Assembly: GCA_028866015.1 (NCBI GenBank)
Contig: JAGWIW010000017.1
Coordinates: 1-37,597 of the forward strand
DNA: 37,597 nt
DNA from: Betaproteobacteria bacterium
GTDB taxonomy: Bacteria > Pseudomonadota > Gammaproteobacteria > Burkholderiales > Ferrovaceae
Direction: 5' to 3'
Shown here: piece by piece, positions 25,073-31,760 of the stretch
Numbering within the stretch: position 1 is the stretch's first letter
Layout: each line of letters starts with the position of its first letter
Notes under the pieces: model-generated
What the model was told of the DNA's origin: nothing
What the model saw: the letters and a program-made list of their open reading frames with translations, nothing else
Databases searched by the model: none
Position numbers and translations under genes: made by a program

Positions 25073-26676
25073 GGCAGTCTCCATCGATCGGGACGCGCAG
25101 CATCCCAGTAGGTGCGGTAGGGTTCGGGCAGCGCTGCGGCGGCTCCCGGCCGGAGCAGCACGCCGGGCTCGAGATCCGGCATGAGTTCGGCAAAGGACGC
25201 CACCGCTCCGGTTTCGAGACGTCGCATGAGGCTGCGCTTCCCGATGTGGGCAGGGTGACTCACCCCGGCTGCTGCCGTCAATTCCGCCAGCGCTTCCAGC
25301 GTGTGGCGGTGGTAGTTGACCACGCGCCGGGCACGGTCCTCAACCACCAGTGCCCGCTGGCGCAAGGGATCCTGGGTGGTGATGCCGGTGGGGCACTTGC
25401 CGGTGTGGCAGGTCTGGGCCTGGATGCAGCCCAGGGCAAACATGAAGCCGCGCGCCGCGTTGCACCAATCGGCCCCCAGGGCGAGCGTGCGCACCATGTC
25501 GAAGGCCGTGATCACCTTGCCCGAAGCCCCCAGGCGCACGCGTTCACGCAGGGCAGCGCCGCGCAGCGTGTTGTGCACCAGGCGCAGGCCTTCCTGCAGG
25601 GGCATGCCCACATGGTCGGTGAATTCCAGCGGAGCGGCCCCGGTGCCGCCTTCAGCGCCATCCACCACCACAAAATCAGGCACAAGCCCCGTTTCTCGCA
25701 TGGCCTTCACCAGCGCAAACCATTCCCAGGGATGGCCAATGCACAACTTGAGCCCGGCCGGCTTGCCGCCCGACAGGCGCGACAGGGTGTCCAGCCAGGA
25801 CAGCAGTTCCATGGGGTTGCCGAAGGCGCTGTGGGCGGCCGGCGAGACGCAATCCACCCCCAGGGGCACAGCGCGCGCTTCGGCAATTTCCGGCGTCACC
25901 TTGCCCGCCGGCAGCACCCCGCCGTGACCGGGTTTGGCCCCCTGGGACAGCTTGATTTCGATCATGCGCACCTGGGGTTCGGAGGCCGCCCGCACGAACC
26001 GCTCGGGATCGAACCGCCCGTCCGGGGTGCGGCAGCCGAAATAGCCCGAACCGATGTTCCACACCAGGTCCCCGCCGTGGCGGCGGTGGTAGCGCGAAAT
26101 GGACCCTTCCCCGGTGTCATGGGCAAAGCCGCCCAGGCGCGCCCCCAGATTGAGGGCTTCGATGGCATTGCCCGAAAGCGCACCAAAACTCATGGCGGAA
26201 ATGTTGAACACGGACAGGTCGCAGGGTTGGGCCCTTGCCCCGCCCACCTGCACCCGGAAATCCGGGTCGGGACGATGGGACGGCACCATGGCGTGGTTGA
26301 GCCACTCGTAACCGGGAGCGTAGACGTCCATGCGCGTGCCAAAGGGGCGCTTGTCGGTCTGCTGCTTGGCGCGCTGGTAGGCGATGGCGCGCATGGTGCG
26401 GGAAAAAGGCGTGGGGGTGATGTCGTCTTCCAGGAAATACTGGCGGATTTCCGGGCGGATATATTCCAGCATGAAGCGCAGGTGACCCAGGATGGGGTAG
26501 TTTCGGCTGACCGCGTGATACGGCTGCACCAGATCGACCACACCCAGCACAAACAGCCCGGAAAAGAGCGGCACGCCCCAGTCCGACCACAATCCCTGCG
26601 GCCACACCCACAGGACGAGGGCGCCAATCCAGCACAGATGCAGCGCAACAAAACGCCAGGCCCACCAGCGATGCAT
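25069..26676 (-). CDS. FMN-binding glutamate-synthase-family membrane protein
   Basis: A 535-residue protein with two N-terminal hydrophobic helices (about 5-25 and 32-52) followed by the FMN/TIM-barrel domain of glutamate synthase. Seen: SAMSFGALSGNAIEALNLGA (about 155-175), KLSQGAKPGHGG, the phosphate site VDGAEGGTGAAP and a cysteine cluster CIQAQTCHTGKCPTG expected to hold a [3Fe-4S] centre. The glutaminase and C-terminal GXGXG domains of full GltB are absent, so it is not an ordinary glutamate synthase. Electron acceptor and substrate are unknown; membrane anchoring suggests a link to respiration. A perfect FNR box lies 118 bases upstream, though it may serve the opposite strand. Confidence 0.9.
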   Translation of the reverse strand: MHRWWAWRFVALHLCWIGALVLWVWPQGLWSDWGVPLFSGLFVLGVVDLVQPYHAVSRNYPILGHLRFMLEYIRPEIRQYFLEDDITPTPFSRTMRAIAYQRAKQQTDKRPFGTRMDVYAPGYEWLNHAMVPSHRPDPDFRVQVGGARAQPCDLSVFNISAMSFGALSGNAIEALNLGARLGGFAHDTGEGSISRYHRRHGGDLVWNIGSGYFGCRTPDGRFDPERFVRAASEPQVRMIEIKLSQGAKPGHGGVLPAGKVTPEIAEARAVPLGVDCVSPAAHSAFGNPMELLSWLDTLSRLSGGKPAGLKLCIGHPWEWFALVKAMRETGLVPDFVVVDGAEGGTGAAPLEFTDHVGMPLQEGLRLVHNTLRGAALRERVRLGASGKVITAFDMVRTLALGADWCNAARGFMFALGCIQAQTCHTGKCPTGITTQDPLRQRALVVEDRARRVVNYHRHTLEALAELTAAAGVSHPAHIGKRSLMRRLETGAVASFAELMPDLEPGVLLRPGAAAALPEPYRTYWDAARPDRWRLP

Positions 26677-26747
26677 ATGCCCCCTCCCGACAAAAAGACG
26701 GTTATACCCGCAATCCTGAGCCTGGATGTAACGAAGGGCAACCCCGG

Positions 26748-26766
26748 GAGGTAGGGCCTCTACCTC
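26748..26766. promoter_or_regulatory. Inverted repeat GAGGTAG/CTACCTC upstream of glutamate-synthase-like gene
   Basis: A perfect 7-bp inverted repeat (26748-26754 and 26760-26766) with a five-base loop, followed on the plus strand by TTTT. It sits 72 bases upstream of the minus-strand start at 26676. It may be an operator or a hairpin in that gene's leader. A terminator role on the plus strand is unlikely because no plus-strand gene ends nearby. Confidence 0.4.
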
Positions 26767-26793
26767 TTTTGCGTGGATGAAAGTGGGGTTTTT

Positions 26794-26807
26794 TTGATCT
26801 ACATCAA
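26794..26807 (+). promoter_or_regulatory. Perfect FNR/ANR-type binding site
   Basis: TTGATCTACATCAA matches the FNR consensus TTGAT-N4-ATCAA at every defined position. Assuming a class II promoter (site at -41.5), transcription would start near 26842, with a TANNNT-like element (TACCGT, 26830-26835) at -10, giving a leader of about 50 bases before the micro-protein at 26895. The palindrome could also act toward the divergent gene starting at 26676. It predicts oxygen-limited activation of at least one of them. Confidence 0.85.
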
Positions 26808-26894
26808 AATCTGCCCCTCAGGAACTCGATACCGTGCATCCCATGGGGACGCCACTTGCGGACCCGATTTCGTTCATAAAGGGGAGGGGGCACC

Positions 26895-26984
26895 ATGGAT
26901 GCGATCGTCTGGTACGAAATCATCGGCATCGTCGGATTTGCCATTATTGTCACGTTGCTCGACAACGCCGTCTGGCACAAGTAA
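26895..26984 (+). CDS. 29-residue single-helix membrane micro-protein (paralogue 1)
   Basis: A 29-codon reading frame with a very strong ribosome site (GGGGAGGGGG, four bases before the ATG). It encodes a short acidic/aromatic start (MDAIVWYE), one hydrophobic helix (about residues 9-22) and a polar end containing DNAVWHK. It is followed by a perfect 12-bp hairpin and preceded by a perfect FNR box. A second gene at 27173 encodes a clearly related peptide, sharing EI-x2-I-x-GFA-x2-V-x3-DN-x2-W. The conservation between the two at protein level, with each gene having its own RBS and hairpin, argues that both are translated. I do not recognise the family. A small subunit of a respiratory membrane complex is plausible but unproven. 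Confidence 0.75.
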   Translation: MDAIVWYEIIGIVGFAIIVTLLDNAVWHK

Positions 26985-27012
26985 TCCATAACAACAAACC
27001 CGGCAGTATTTG

Positions 27013-27039
27013 GCGCTGCAACCCGGCGGGTTGCAGCGC
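27013..27039 (+). terminator. Perfect 12-bp hairpin after micro-protein 1
   Basis: GCGCTGCAACCC (27013-27024) and GGGTTGCAGCGC (27028-27039) pair without mismatch around a GGC loop. Only a short AATTT follows, so it may be a terminator with a weak U-tract, an RNA-stabilising 3' hairpin, or both. Confidence 0.7.
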
Positions 27040-27172
27040 AATTTGCCATTACATTTAAACCCTATCTAAATTCCGCCACTTCACGTTACAATCTCCTCAC
27101 CTGCTGCCTCCAGCGGGTGCAGTCGTTGCAGTGCTTCACCTGACAATAAATAATCTAATTAGGAGATTGCAG

Positions 27173-27268
27173 ATGGATATGGCATTGACTGAAATTCTGT
27201 GCATCGCCGGTTTCGCCGTGTTCGTGATCATCATGGACAACGGCAACTGGGAACGGAAAAAACAGTAA
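27173..27268 (+). CDS. 31-residue single-helix membrane micro-protein (paralogue 2)
   Basis: A 31-codon reading frame with AGGAGA six bases upstream of the ATG. It encodes MDMALTE, one hydrophobic helix (about residues 8-21) and a charged tail DNGNWERKKQ. Relative to the 29-residue peptide upstream it conserves the Glu-Ile pair, the GFA in the helix and the DN-x2-W at the end. The 188-base spacer holds the hairpin of gene 1 and an AT-rich stretch in which TTGCCA (27043) and TAAATT (27067) or a TACAAT at 27087 could be promoter elements, so it may be transcribed on its own. Positive residues after the helix predict a cytoplasmic C-terminus. No known family recognised. Confidence 0.75.
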   Translation: MDMALTEILCIAGFAVFVIIMDNGNWERKKQ

Positions 27269-27280
27269 TTCCGCAATACC

Positions 27281-27311
27281 CCGGGGTGCGGCGCCTGACG
27301 CCGCGCCCCGG
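27281..27311. terminator. 13-bp GC-rich hairpin between micro-protein 2 and the chemoreceptor gene
   Basis: CCGGGGTGCGGCG (27281-27293) pairs with CGCCGCGCCCCGG (27299-27311) with one G-T wobble around a five-base loop. It lies between two convergent genes and could serve both strands. No U-tract follows on either strand. Confidence 0.7.
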
Positions 27312-27326
27312 TACTGACCCCCCCTG

Positions 27327-28946
27327 CTAGGTCCTGAAATGACCCACGGCCGCTTCCAGCTGGCCGGCGGTATGCTCAAGCTCGTTGGAGATCTTCACCG
27401 AGCCTGACGCCTTCTGGGAATTGTCTTCCGCCATCTGGGCGATGCGTTCCACCGATTTCGCAATCTCGTTGGTGGCGGCGCTCTGTTCGCGCAGGGTGTC
27501 GGCAATGCCGATCACCGCCTCCCCCACCTGGGCCGCGCTGTGACGGATGGAATCCATGCGGGTGCTGGCCTGGTCAGCCAGCGCGGTACCGTCTTCCACG
27601 GCCTGCACCGAGCGGCCCATGGTTTCCACCGCAGACTTGGTCATGCTGCGCACGTTTTCAAGCAGGGTGGTGATCTGGTCAGTGGAGCTGGAAGCCCGCT
27701 CCGCCAGCTTGCGCACTTCGTCCGCCACCACTGCGAAGCCGCGCCCCTGCTCCCCTGCCCGCGCCGCCTCGATGGCGGCATTGAGCGCAAGCAGGTTGGT
27801 CTGCTCGGCAATTTCCTTGATGACGTGCGTCACCTGCCAGATTTCCTCCGATTGGCGGTCCAGTGACGAAATCACTTCCGAGGACTTTTGCACGGTTTCA
27901 GAAATCCGGCGCATGTCGGAGATCACCTGCGTGATCACTTCGCCACCTTCAGTGGCATTGCGTCCGTTCTCTTCCGACAGGTTCTGCATGGCCTTGCTGT
28001 GGGCCGTGGTCTGGTCCATGCCCACGGAAATCTCCTCCACGCTGGAGGCCATGTTGGCGGCGGCATCCGACTGCTGCTGGGAGGCATCGGCCACTTCGCG
28101 GGAAGACTGGATCAGGTTGCCGGAAGCCCGAAGCACCTGTTTGGCGTGATCGCCGATCTGCCCGATCACCTGCTTCAGGTTCTGCTGCATGCGGCCCAAT
28201 GCCTGCAGCAGCTGCGCCGTTTCATCCTTGCCGGAAGCCGTCACGGCCTGGGTCAGGTCGCCGGCCGCAATGGCTTCGGCCACGCCCACGGCACGGTTGA
28301 GGGGGCGGGCAATCGAACGGGCAATGGCAAGCCCCAGCAGGCTGCCGGCAACGATCGCCCCAATGGCCAGCACCGCAATTTCCAGCAACGCGGACCGGTA
28401 GGTTTTTTCAGCCTCGACTCCAGCCATCTTGGACATCTCGACCTCGAAATCCGTGAGCTTTTTCAAGGCATCGATATAGGACCTTTGCCGTTCCCGCACG
28501 GACACGGTCAACACCACCTTGGCCGCCGGGGTATCGCCACTGGCCACCAGGCGCATGAAGGCATCCTCAGGCCCCTTGTACTCTTCATAGGTTTTTTTGA
28601 CGGCTGCCAGAAGTTCCGGTCCCGCGCCATCCCGCACCCGGGAGGAAAGGAATTCCAGCGCGTCATGCGTCACGGTTTTTGTTTCGTCGAAAGCCGCGAT
28701 TTCCGCCTTGATCTGGTCCGGATCGTCCACGATCAGCATGTTGCCCATGTGCCGTGCCGAATTGAGCGTGGCCACATTGAGGCGGTCCAGCATGATGAGT
28801 TTGGGTACCCAGTTGTTGGCCAGCTGGTTCGTGGCCTCGTTGAGGGATTTGAGCTTGAAGCCTGCGATGACGCTGACCAGGATGAGCAGGCCCACAAGCA
28901 CCCCAAAAGACAGTGCCAGACGCGAGCCTATTTTGAGTTGGTTCAT
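27327..28946 (-). CDS. Methyl-accepting chemotaxis protein
   Basis: A 539-residue chemoreceptor. Seen: TM1 (about 12-32), a four-helix-bundle periplasmic sensor (about 35-185), TM2 (about 187-210), HAMP (about 212-265) and a cytoplasmic signalling hairpin. Its tip is the highly conserved [20 protein letters not shown] followed by [17 protein letters not shown]. There is no CheR-tethering pentapeptide at the C-terminus. ATG 28946 is chosen because GGGGAGAGGG precedes it and TM1 follows directly. The ligand cannot be told from the sensor domain. No che genes are nearby, so it must work with a core array encoded elsewhere. It is divergent from a PAS-containing kinase. Confidence 0.95.
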   Translation of the reverse strand: MNQLKIGSRLALSFGVLVGLLILVSVIAGFKLKSLNEATNQLANNWVPKLIMLDRLNVATLNSARHMGNMLIVDDPDQIKAEIAAFDETKTVTHDALEFLSSRVRDGAGPELLAAVKKTYEEYKGPEDAFMRLVASGDTPAAKVVLTVSVRERQRSYIDALKKLTDFEVEMSKMAGVEAEKTYRSALLEIAVLAIGAIVAGSLLGLAIARSIARPLNRAVGVAEAIAAGDLTQAVTASGKDETAQLLQALGRMQQNLKQVIGQIGDHAKQVLRASGNLIQSSREVADASQQQSDAAANMASSVEEISVGMDQTTAHSKAMQNLSEENGRNATEGGEVITQVISDMRRISETVQKSSEVISSLDRQSEEIWQVTHVIKEIAEQTNLLALNAAIEAARAGEQGRGFAVVADEVRKLAERASSSTDQITTLLENVRSMTKSAVETMGRSVQAVEDGTALADQASTRMDSIRHSAAQVGEAVIGIADTLREQSAATNEIAKSVERIAQMAEDNSQKASGSVKISNELEHTAGQLEAAVGHFRT

Positions 28947-29041
28947 GCCCTCTCCCCGGAAATGGCGTATATGGTCAGGAATACCGACCTCATTGTCAGA
29001 TAACATCGTAACAATTCGGAAAAACTTTAGCCCTATCGGTT

Positions 29042-30139
29042 ATGCTTGGCGCCATGGAACCATCCGCAACGTCCCTCACCCAAGCCGCACTGCAACAGGC
29101 CATCCTTCATCATATTCCCGATCCGGCCTGGCTCAAGGACAGCGCCTCACGCTACATCCTGGTAAACGAAGCCTTCATCGCCGCGGCCGGCCTGCCGGTG
29201 GAGGCCATCCTGGGCCGCACGCCCAGGGACGTGTGGCCTGGCCAGTGGGGCGAGCATTTCATGGAAACGGATCGCAACGTGGTGGAAAAGGGCTCGCGCC
29301 TGCGTTTCGAGGAGGAGCGGCCGGGCCCGAGCGGCGACCTGCGCTGGTTCGACACGGTCAAGACCCCGCTGTTCGATGGCCAGGGAAGCGTGATGGGCAT
29401 CGTGGGCATTTCACGCGACATCACCGACCGCAAGGAAATGGAACAGCGCCTGCGCGAGTCACGCACCCAGCTGCGCGAGCTTTCGGCATACCTGCAAACG
29501 GTGCGGGAAGAGGAGCGCAGCCGCATCTCGCGCGAGCTGCACGACGAGCTGGGGCAATCGCTCACGGCCATCCAGCTGGGCCTGGGATCACTGGAAGAAC
29601 GCCACGGCGACCCGGCCGTCTGGCGCGAGGCGCTGGCCGAACTCCAGCGCCTGACCCGCGACACCGTCACTTCCATGCAGCGGCTGGCTTCCGACCTGCG
29701 CCCGCCCCTGCTGGATGACCTGGGCCTGCCGGCCGCCATCGAATGGCTGCTCACCACCTTCACGCAGCGCACGCGCGTGGACCACACGCTGCATCTGCCC
29801 GAAACGCCCGCGGGTTGCGACGCGGACACCAGTACGGCGCTGTTCCGCATCGTGCAGGAGGCGCTCACCAACGTGAGCCGCCACAGCCTGGCCACGCACG
29901 TGACCGTGTCGTTGCAGGCCGGTGCCGACGGCACCCGGCTTTCCGTTGCAGACAACGGCAAAGGCATGGACGAGCGGCTGGCCACCGCCCCTTCCAGCCT
30001 CGGGCTGATCGGCATGCGGGAACGCACCCTCATGCTGGGGGGGCACCTTGCCATCCGCAGCACCCCGGGAGCCGGCACCACCGTGGACGTGCACATTCCC
30101 GCCAACCTCGCTCAGGCCCAACCCTCCTCCAGCGCCTAA
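29042..30139 (+). CDS. PAS-HisKA_3 sensor histidine kinase (NarX/UhpB-type), cytosolic
   Basis: A 365-residue soluble kinase. A PAS domain (about 20-135) begins with ILHHIPDPAWLKDSASRYIL and ends with the PAC-like SRDITDRKEME. HisKA_3 follows with the phospho-acceptor His167 in SRELHDELGQSL, then a HATPase (about 255-355) with EALTNVSRHS, DNGKGMD and GLIGMRERTLMLGG. Kinases of this class normally pair with a NarL-type regulator; none is adjacent, so it is an orphan here. An in-frame ATG at 29054 is an equally possible start, since neither has a clear RBS. The TAA stop shares bases with the stop of the convergent DUF218 gene. Confidence 0.9.
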   Translation: MLGAMEPSATSLTQAALQQAILHHIPDPAWLKDSASRYILVNEAFIAAAGLPVEAILGRTPRDVWPGQWGEHFMETDRNVVEKGSRLRFEEERPGPSGDLRWFDTVKTPLFDGQGSVMGIVGISRDITDRKEMEQRLRESRTQLRELSAYLQTVREEERSRISRELHDELGQSLTAIQLGLGSLEERHGDPAVWREALAELQRLTRDTVTSMQRLASDLRPPLLDDLGLPAAIEWLLTTFTQRTRVDHTLHLPETPAGCDADTSTALFRIVQEALTNVSRHSLATHVTVSLQAGADGTRLSVADNGKGMDERLATAPSSLGLIGMRERTLMLGGHLAIRSTPGAGTTVDVHIPANLAQAQPSSSA

Positions 30140-30882
30140 GGCCCCATGGACTGCAAGGCAATGCCCAGCCACTCGTGCAGGGCCATGCAGCTGCGGTCAA
30201 AGGCGCCGATCCTGGGCAGCACCCGGGACGGCCACAGGAGGTCTTCAGTGGCATAGCCGATGGGGGCAGGCAGCACGGTCAGGCCCGCTTTCCGGAACAG
30301 GGCCACGGCCCGTGCCAGATGCCAGCCCTGGCTCACCAGCACGATGCGGGTGACGCCGGCCTGCTTGAGCAGGGGCGCGGAAAAGGCGGCGTTTTCAGCC
30401 GTGTCGCGGGAGCGCGCTTCCACCCAGCGCACCTGCCCGTGGAAATCCTCCTCCAGCGCCTCTTTCATGGCCTCAGCCTCCGGCCGGCCGCCATAGGGGG
30501 CGCCCCCCGTCACCAGGATGGGCAGCCCCCCCTGATGCTGCAGGCGGGCGCCGTAACGCAGGCGCTCCAGCGTCCAGCGGTTGACCGTGTCGCGGCCGCC
30601 GTACTCCGGAGCCGCGGGATATTGCCCGCCGCCCAGGATCACAATGGCCTGGGCCTGCGCAAGGCCGTCCGCCGACAGGGGGGCAAAGCGCTCCAGACTG
30701 TGCATCAGGCCATCCGCCACCAGCGGGAGGGACAGCACGCCCAGCGTGGCCAGGGCCAATGCCGTCAGTGCCAGCCCCGGACGACGGTGCCGGCGTGACA
30801 GCCACAGACCGACAAGCCCCAGCAATGCCAGCCCGAACGGCGGCAGCACCAGTGACGAGAGGATTTTCTTGAGCAGGAACAC
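30136..30882 (-). CDS. YdcF/ElyC-like DUF218 membrane protein
   Basis: A 248-residue protein with two N-terminal helices (about 8-25 and 32-55) and a DUF218 domain (about 75-235). Family motifs: AIVILGGGQYP, GARLQHQGGLPILVTGG, SRDTAENA and VLVSQGWHLARAVALFRKAGL. E. coli ElyC of this group affects envelope and peptidoglycan integrity, and SanA relates to vancomycin sensitivity, so an envelope role is likely. GTG 30882 is chosen because the hydrophobic N-terminus starts there and it lies 26 bases after the previous gene; the upstream frame extension is low-complexity. It is the last gene of the MocR-linked operon. Confidence 0.85.
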   Translation of the reverse strand: MFLLKKILSSLVLPPFGLALLGLVGLWLSRRHRRPGLALTALALATLGVLSLPLVADGLMHSLERFAPLSADGLAQAQAIVILGGGQYPAAPEYGGRDTVNRWTLERLRYGARLQHQGGLPILVTGGAPYGGRPEAEAMKEALEEDFHGQVRWVEARSRDTAENAAFSAPLLKQAGVTRIVLVSQGWHLARAVALFRKAGLTVLPAPIGYATEDLLWPSRVLPRIGAFDRSCMALHEWLGIALQSMGP

Positions 30883-30908
30883 GGGGCCCGAGCCTGCCGG
30901 GGCCCCGC

Positions 30909-31133
30909 TCAGCGGACCGTGCGCCGGATGGTCACGGGCCGCTGGCGCAGCTGCGGACGCGGCCGGTAGAAGTACACCACCCACCAGGAAAAGACGGAAA
31001 GCGTCCAGCAGGCCACTTTGGCCGCCAGGGAGTCGATGACCAGCAGGTTGAGCTGCAGGGCCACGGTAAACATGGTGATGTGCAGCGACAGCAGCGCCGA
31101 CACCAGGAAGGGGATGTTGAAAAGCTTGCTCAT
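30909..31133 (-). CDS. Small membrane protein (74 residues), unrecognised
   Basis: A 74-residue protein with two hydrophobic helices (about 8-30 and 35-55) followed by a strongly basic, arginine-rich tail (PRPQLRQRPVTIRRTVR), which predicts a cytoplasmic C-terminus. GGTAGGG lies a few bases before the ATG. It is third in a row of membrane-protein genes (142, 35, 74 and 248 residues) with spacings of -1, 9 and 26 bases, so co-expression is nearly certain. No family recognised. Confidence 0.7.
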   Translation of the reverse strand: MSKLFNIPFLVSALLSLHITMFTVALQLNLLVIDSLAAKVACWTLSVFSWWVVYFYRPRPQLRQRPVTIRRTVR

Positions 31134-31142
31134 GGCGCTACC

Positions 31143-31250
31143 CTACCGGGTACCCATCCATTTGTCGATAACCCCGAGCCAGACCAGCAGAAAAAACAGG
31201 GCGATGCCGATCAGGATGCCCAGGCCGAAAGATTGCACCACGCTGTCCAT
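31143..31250 (-). CDS. 35-residue single-helix membrane micro-protein
   Basis: A 35-residue peptide consisting almost entirely of one hydrophobic helix (about residues 8-28, FGLGILIGIALFFLLVWLGV) with a short polar tail IDKWMGTR. Its ATG overlaps the stop of the preceding gene (TAATG), so translation is coupled. Coding is supported by that junction and by the close fit between two other membrane genes. The function is unknown; small single-helix proteins often modulate larger membrane partners. Confidence 0.65.
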   Translation of the reverse strand: MDSVVQSFGLGILIGIALFFLLVWLGVIDKWMGTR

Positions 31251-31678
31251 TATTGGGCCTCCAGCTTTTTGCGTGAATAGGCGCCCGCCAGCACTTCGCT
31301 CAGGATGCCGCCGAGATTGGCGGCTTCCACCGCCAGGATCACGCAAGGCCCCCAATAGTGCAAGTGCAGGGAGTAGAAAAAATCCCCCGGAGCATGGTCG
31401 AGATAGTACAGCTTGGCATAGCTTGCCGCGCGCACCACCAGGGGCGGCAGGCAGGCCAGCCATTTCCCCCCTTTTTTGCCATACACCCGGCCCACGACCA
31501 TCCCGGTCAGAAACGGCACCAGGAACACATCGACCATCCAGGGGAAAGTGAAGGTGGCAATGCCTCTGAACACCTCGATTTTCACGCCCAGAAGCCAGTC
31601 GCCCAGGGCGTTGAAGGCAATGCCGAGAAACACCGCGAACGCGCCGCGGATCTTGAAATTGGGGGTTGCGGAATCCAT
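31250..31678 (-). CDS. Four-helix membrane protein, unrecognised family
   Basis: A 142-residue hydrophobic protein with about four helices (roughly 12-30, 45-65, 72-92 and 108-128) and a lysine-rich C-terminal tail. It contains YAKLYYLDHAPGDFFYSLHL and a conserved-looking HYWGPCVILAVEAANLGG. ATG 31678 is chosen because hydrophobic sequence begins soon after and the frame upstream runs through the spacer and into the start of the divergent MocR gene. No clear RBS is visible. It is divergent from the MocR gene across 82 bases of repeat-rich DNA, which makes this operon the probable target of that regulator. Confidence 0.75.
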   Translation of the reverse strand: MDSATPNFKIRGAFAVFLGIAFNALGDWLLGVKIEVFRGIATFTFPWMVDVFLVPFLTGMVVGRVYGKKGGKWLACLPPLVVRAASYAKLYYLDHAPGDFFYSLHLHYWGPCVILAVEAANLGGILSEVLAGAYSRKKLEAQ

Positions 31679-31692
31679 GGGGTTACAGTACA

Positions 31693-31748
31693 AGACAAAT
31701 TTCTGACAATACAGGTACAGTTTGTCTCCTGAAGGATGCACCTGTACC
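31693..31748. promoter_or_regulatory. Nested inverted repeats in MocR divergent spacer, likely operator
   Basis: Two inverted repeats interleave. AGACAAA (31693-31699) faces TTTGTCT (31721-31727), and GGTACAG (31714-31720) faces CTGTACC (31742-31748). They lie between the divergent start codons at 31678 and 31761. MocR regulators usually bind repeated sites in such spacers and control the divergent gene. Binding is inferred. Confidence 0.5.
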
Positions 31749-31760
31749 GGGAGCACCACC

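Noticed and set aside
26748-26770. GAGGTAG/CTACCTC hairpin followed by TTTT as a terminator
   Set aside because: No plus-strand gene ends near it; it lies upstream of a minus-strand gene, so an operator or leader role is more likely.
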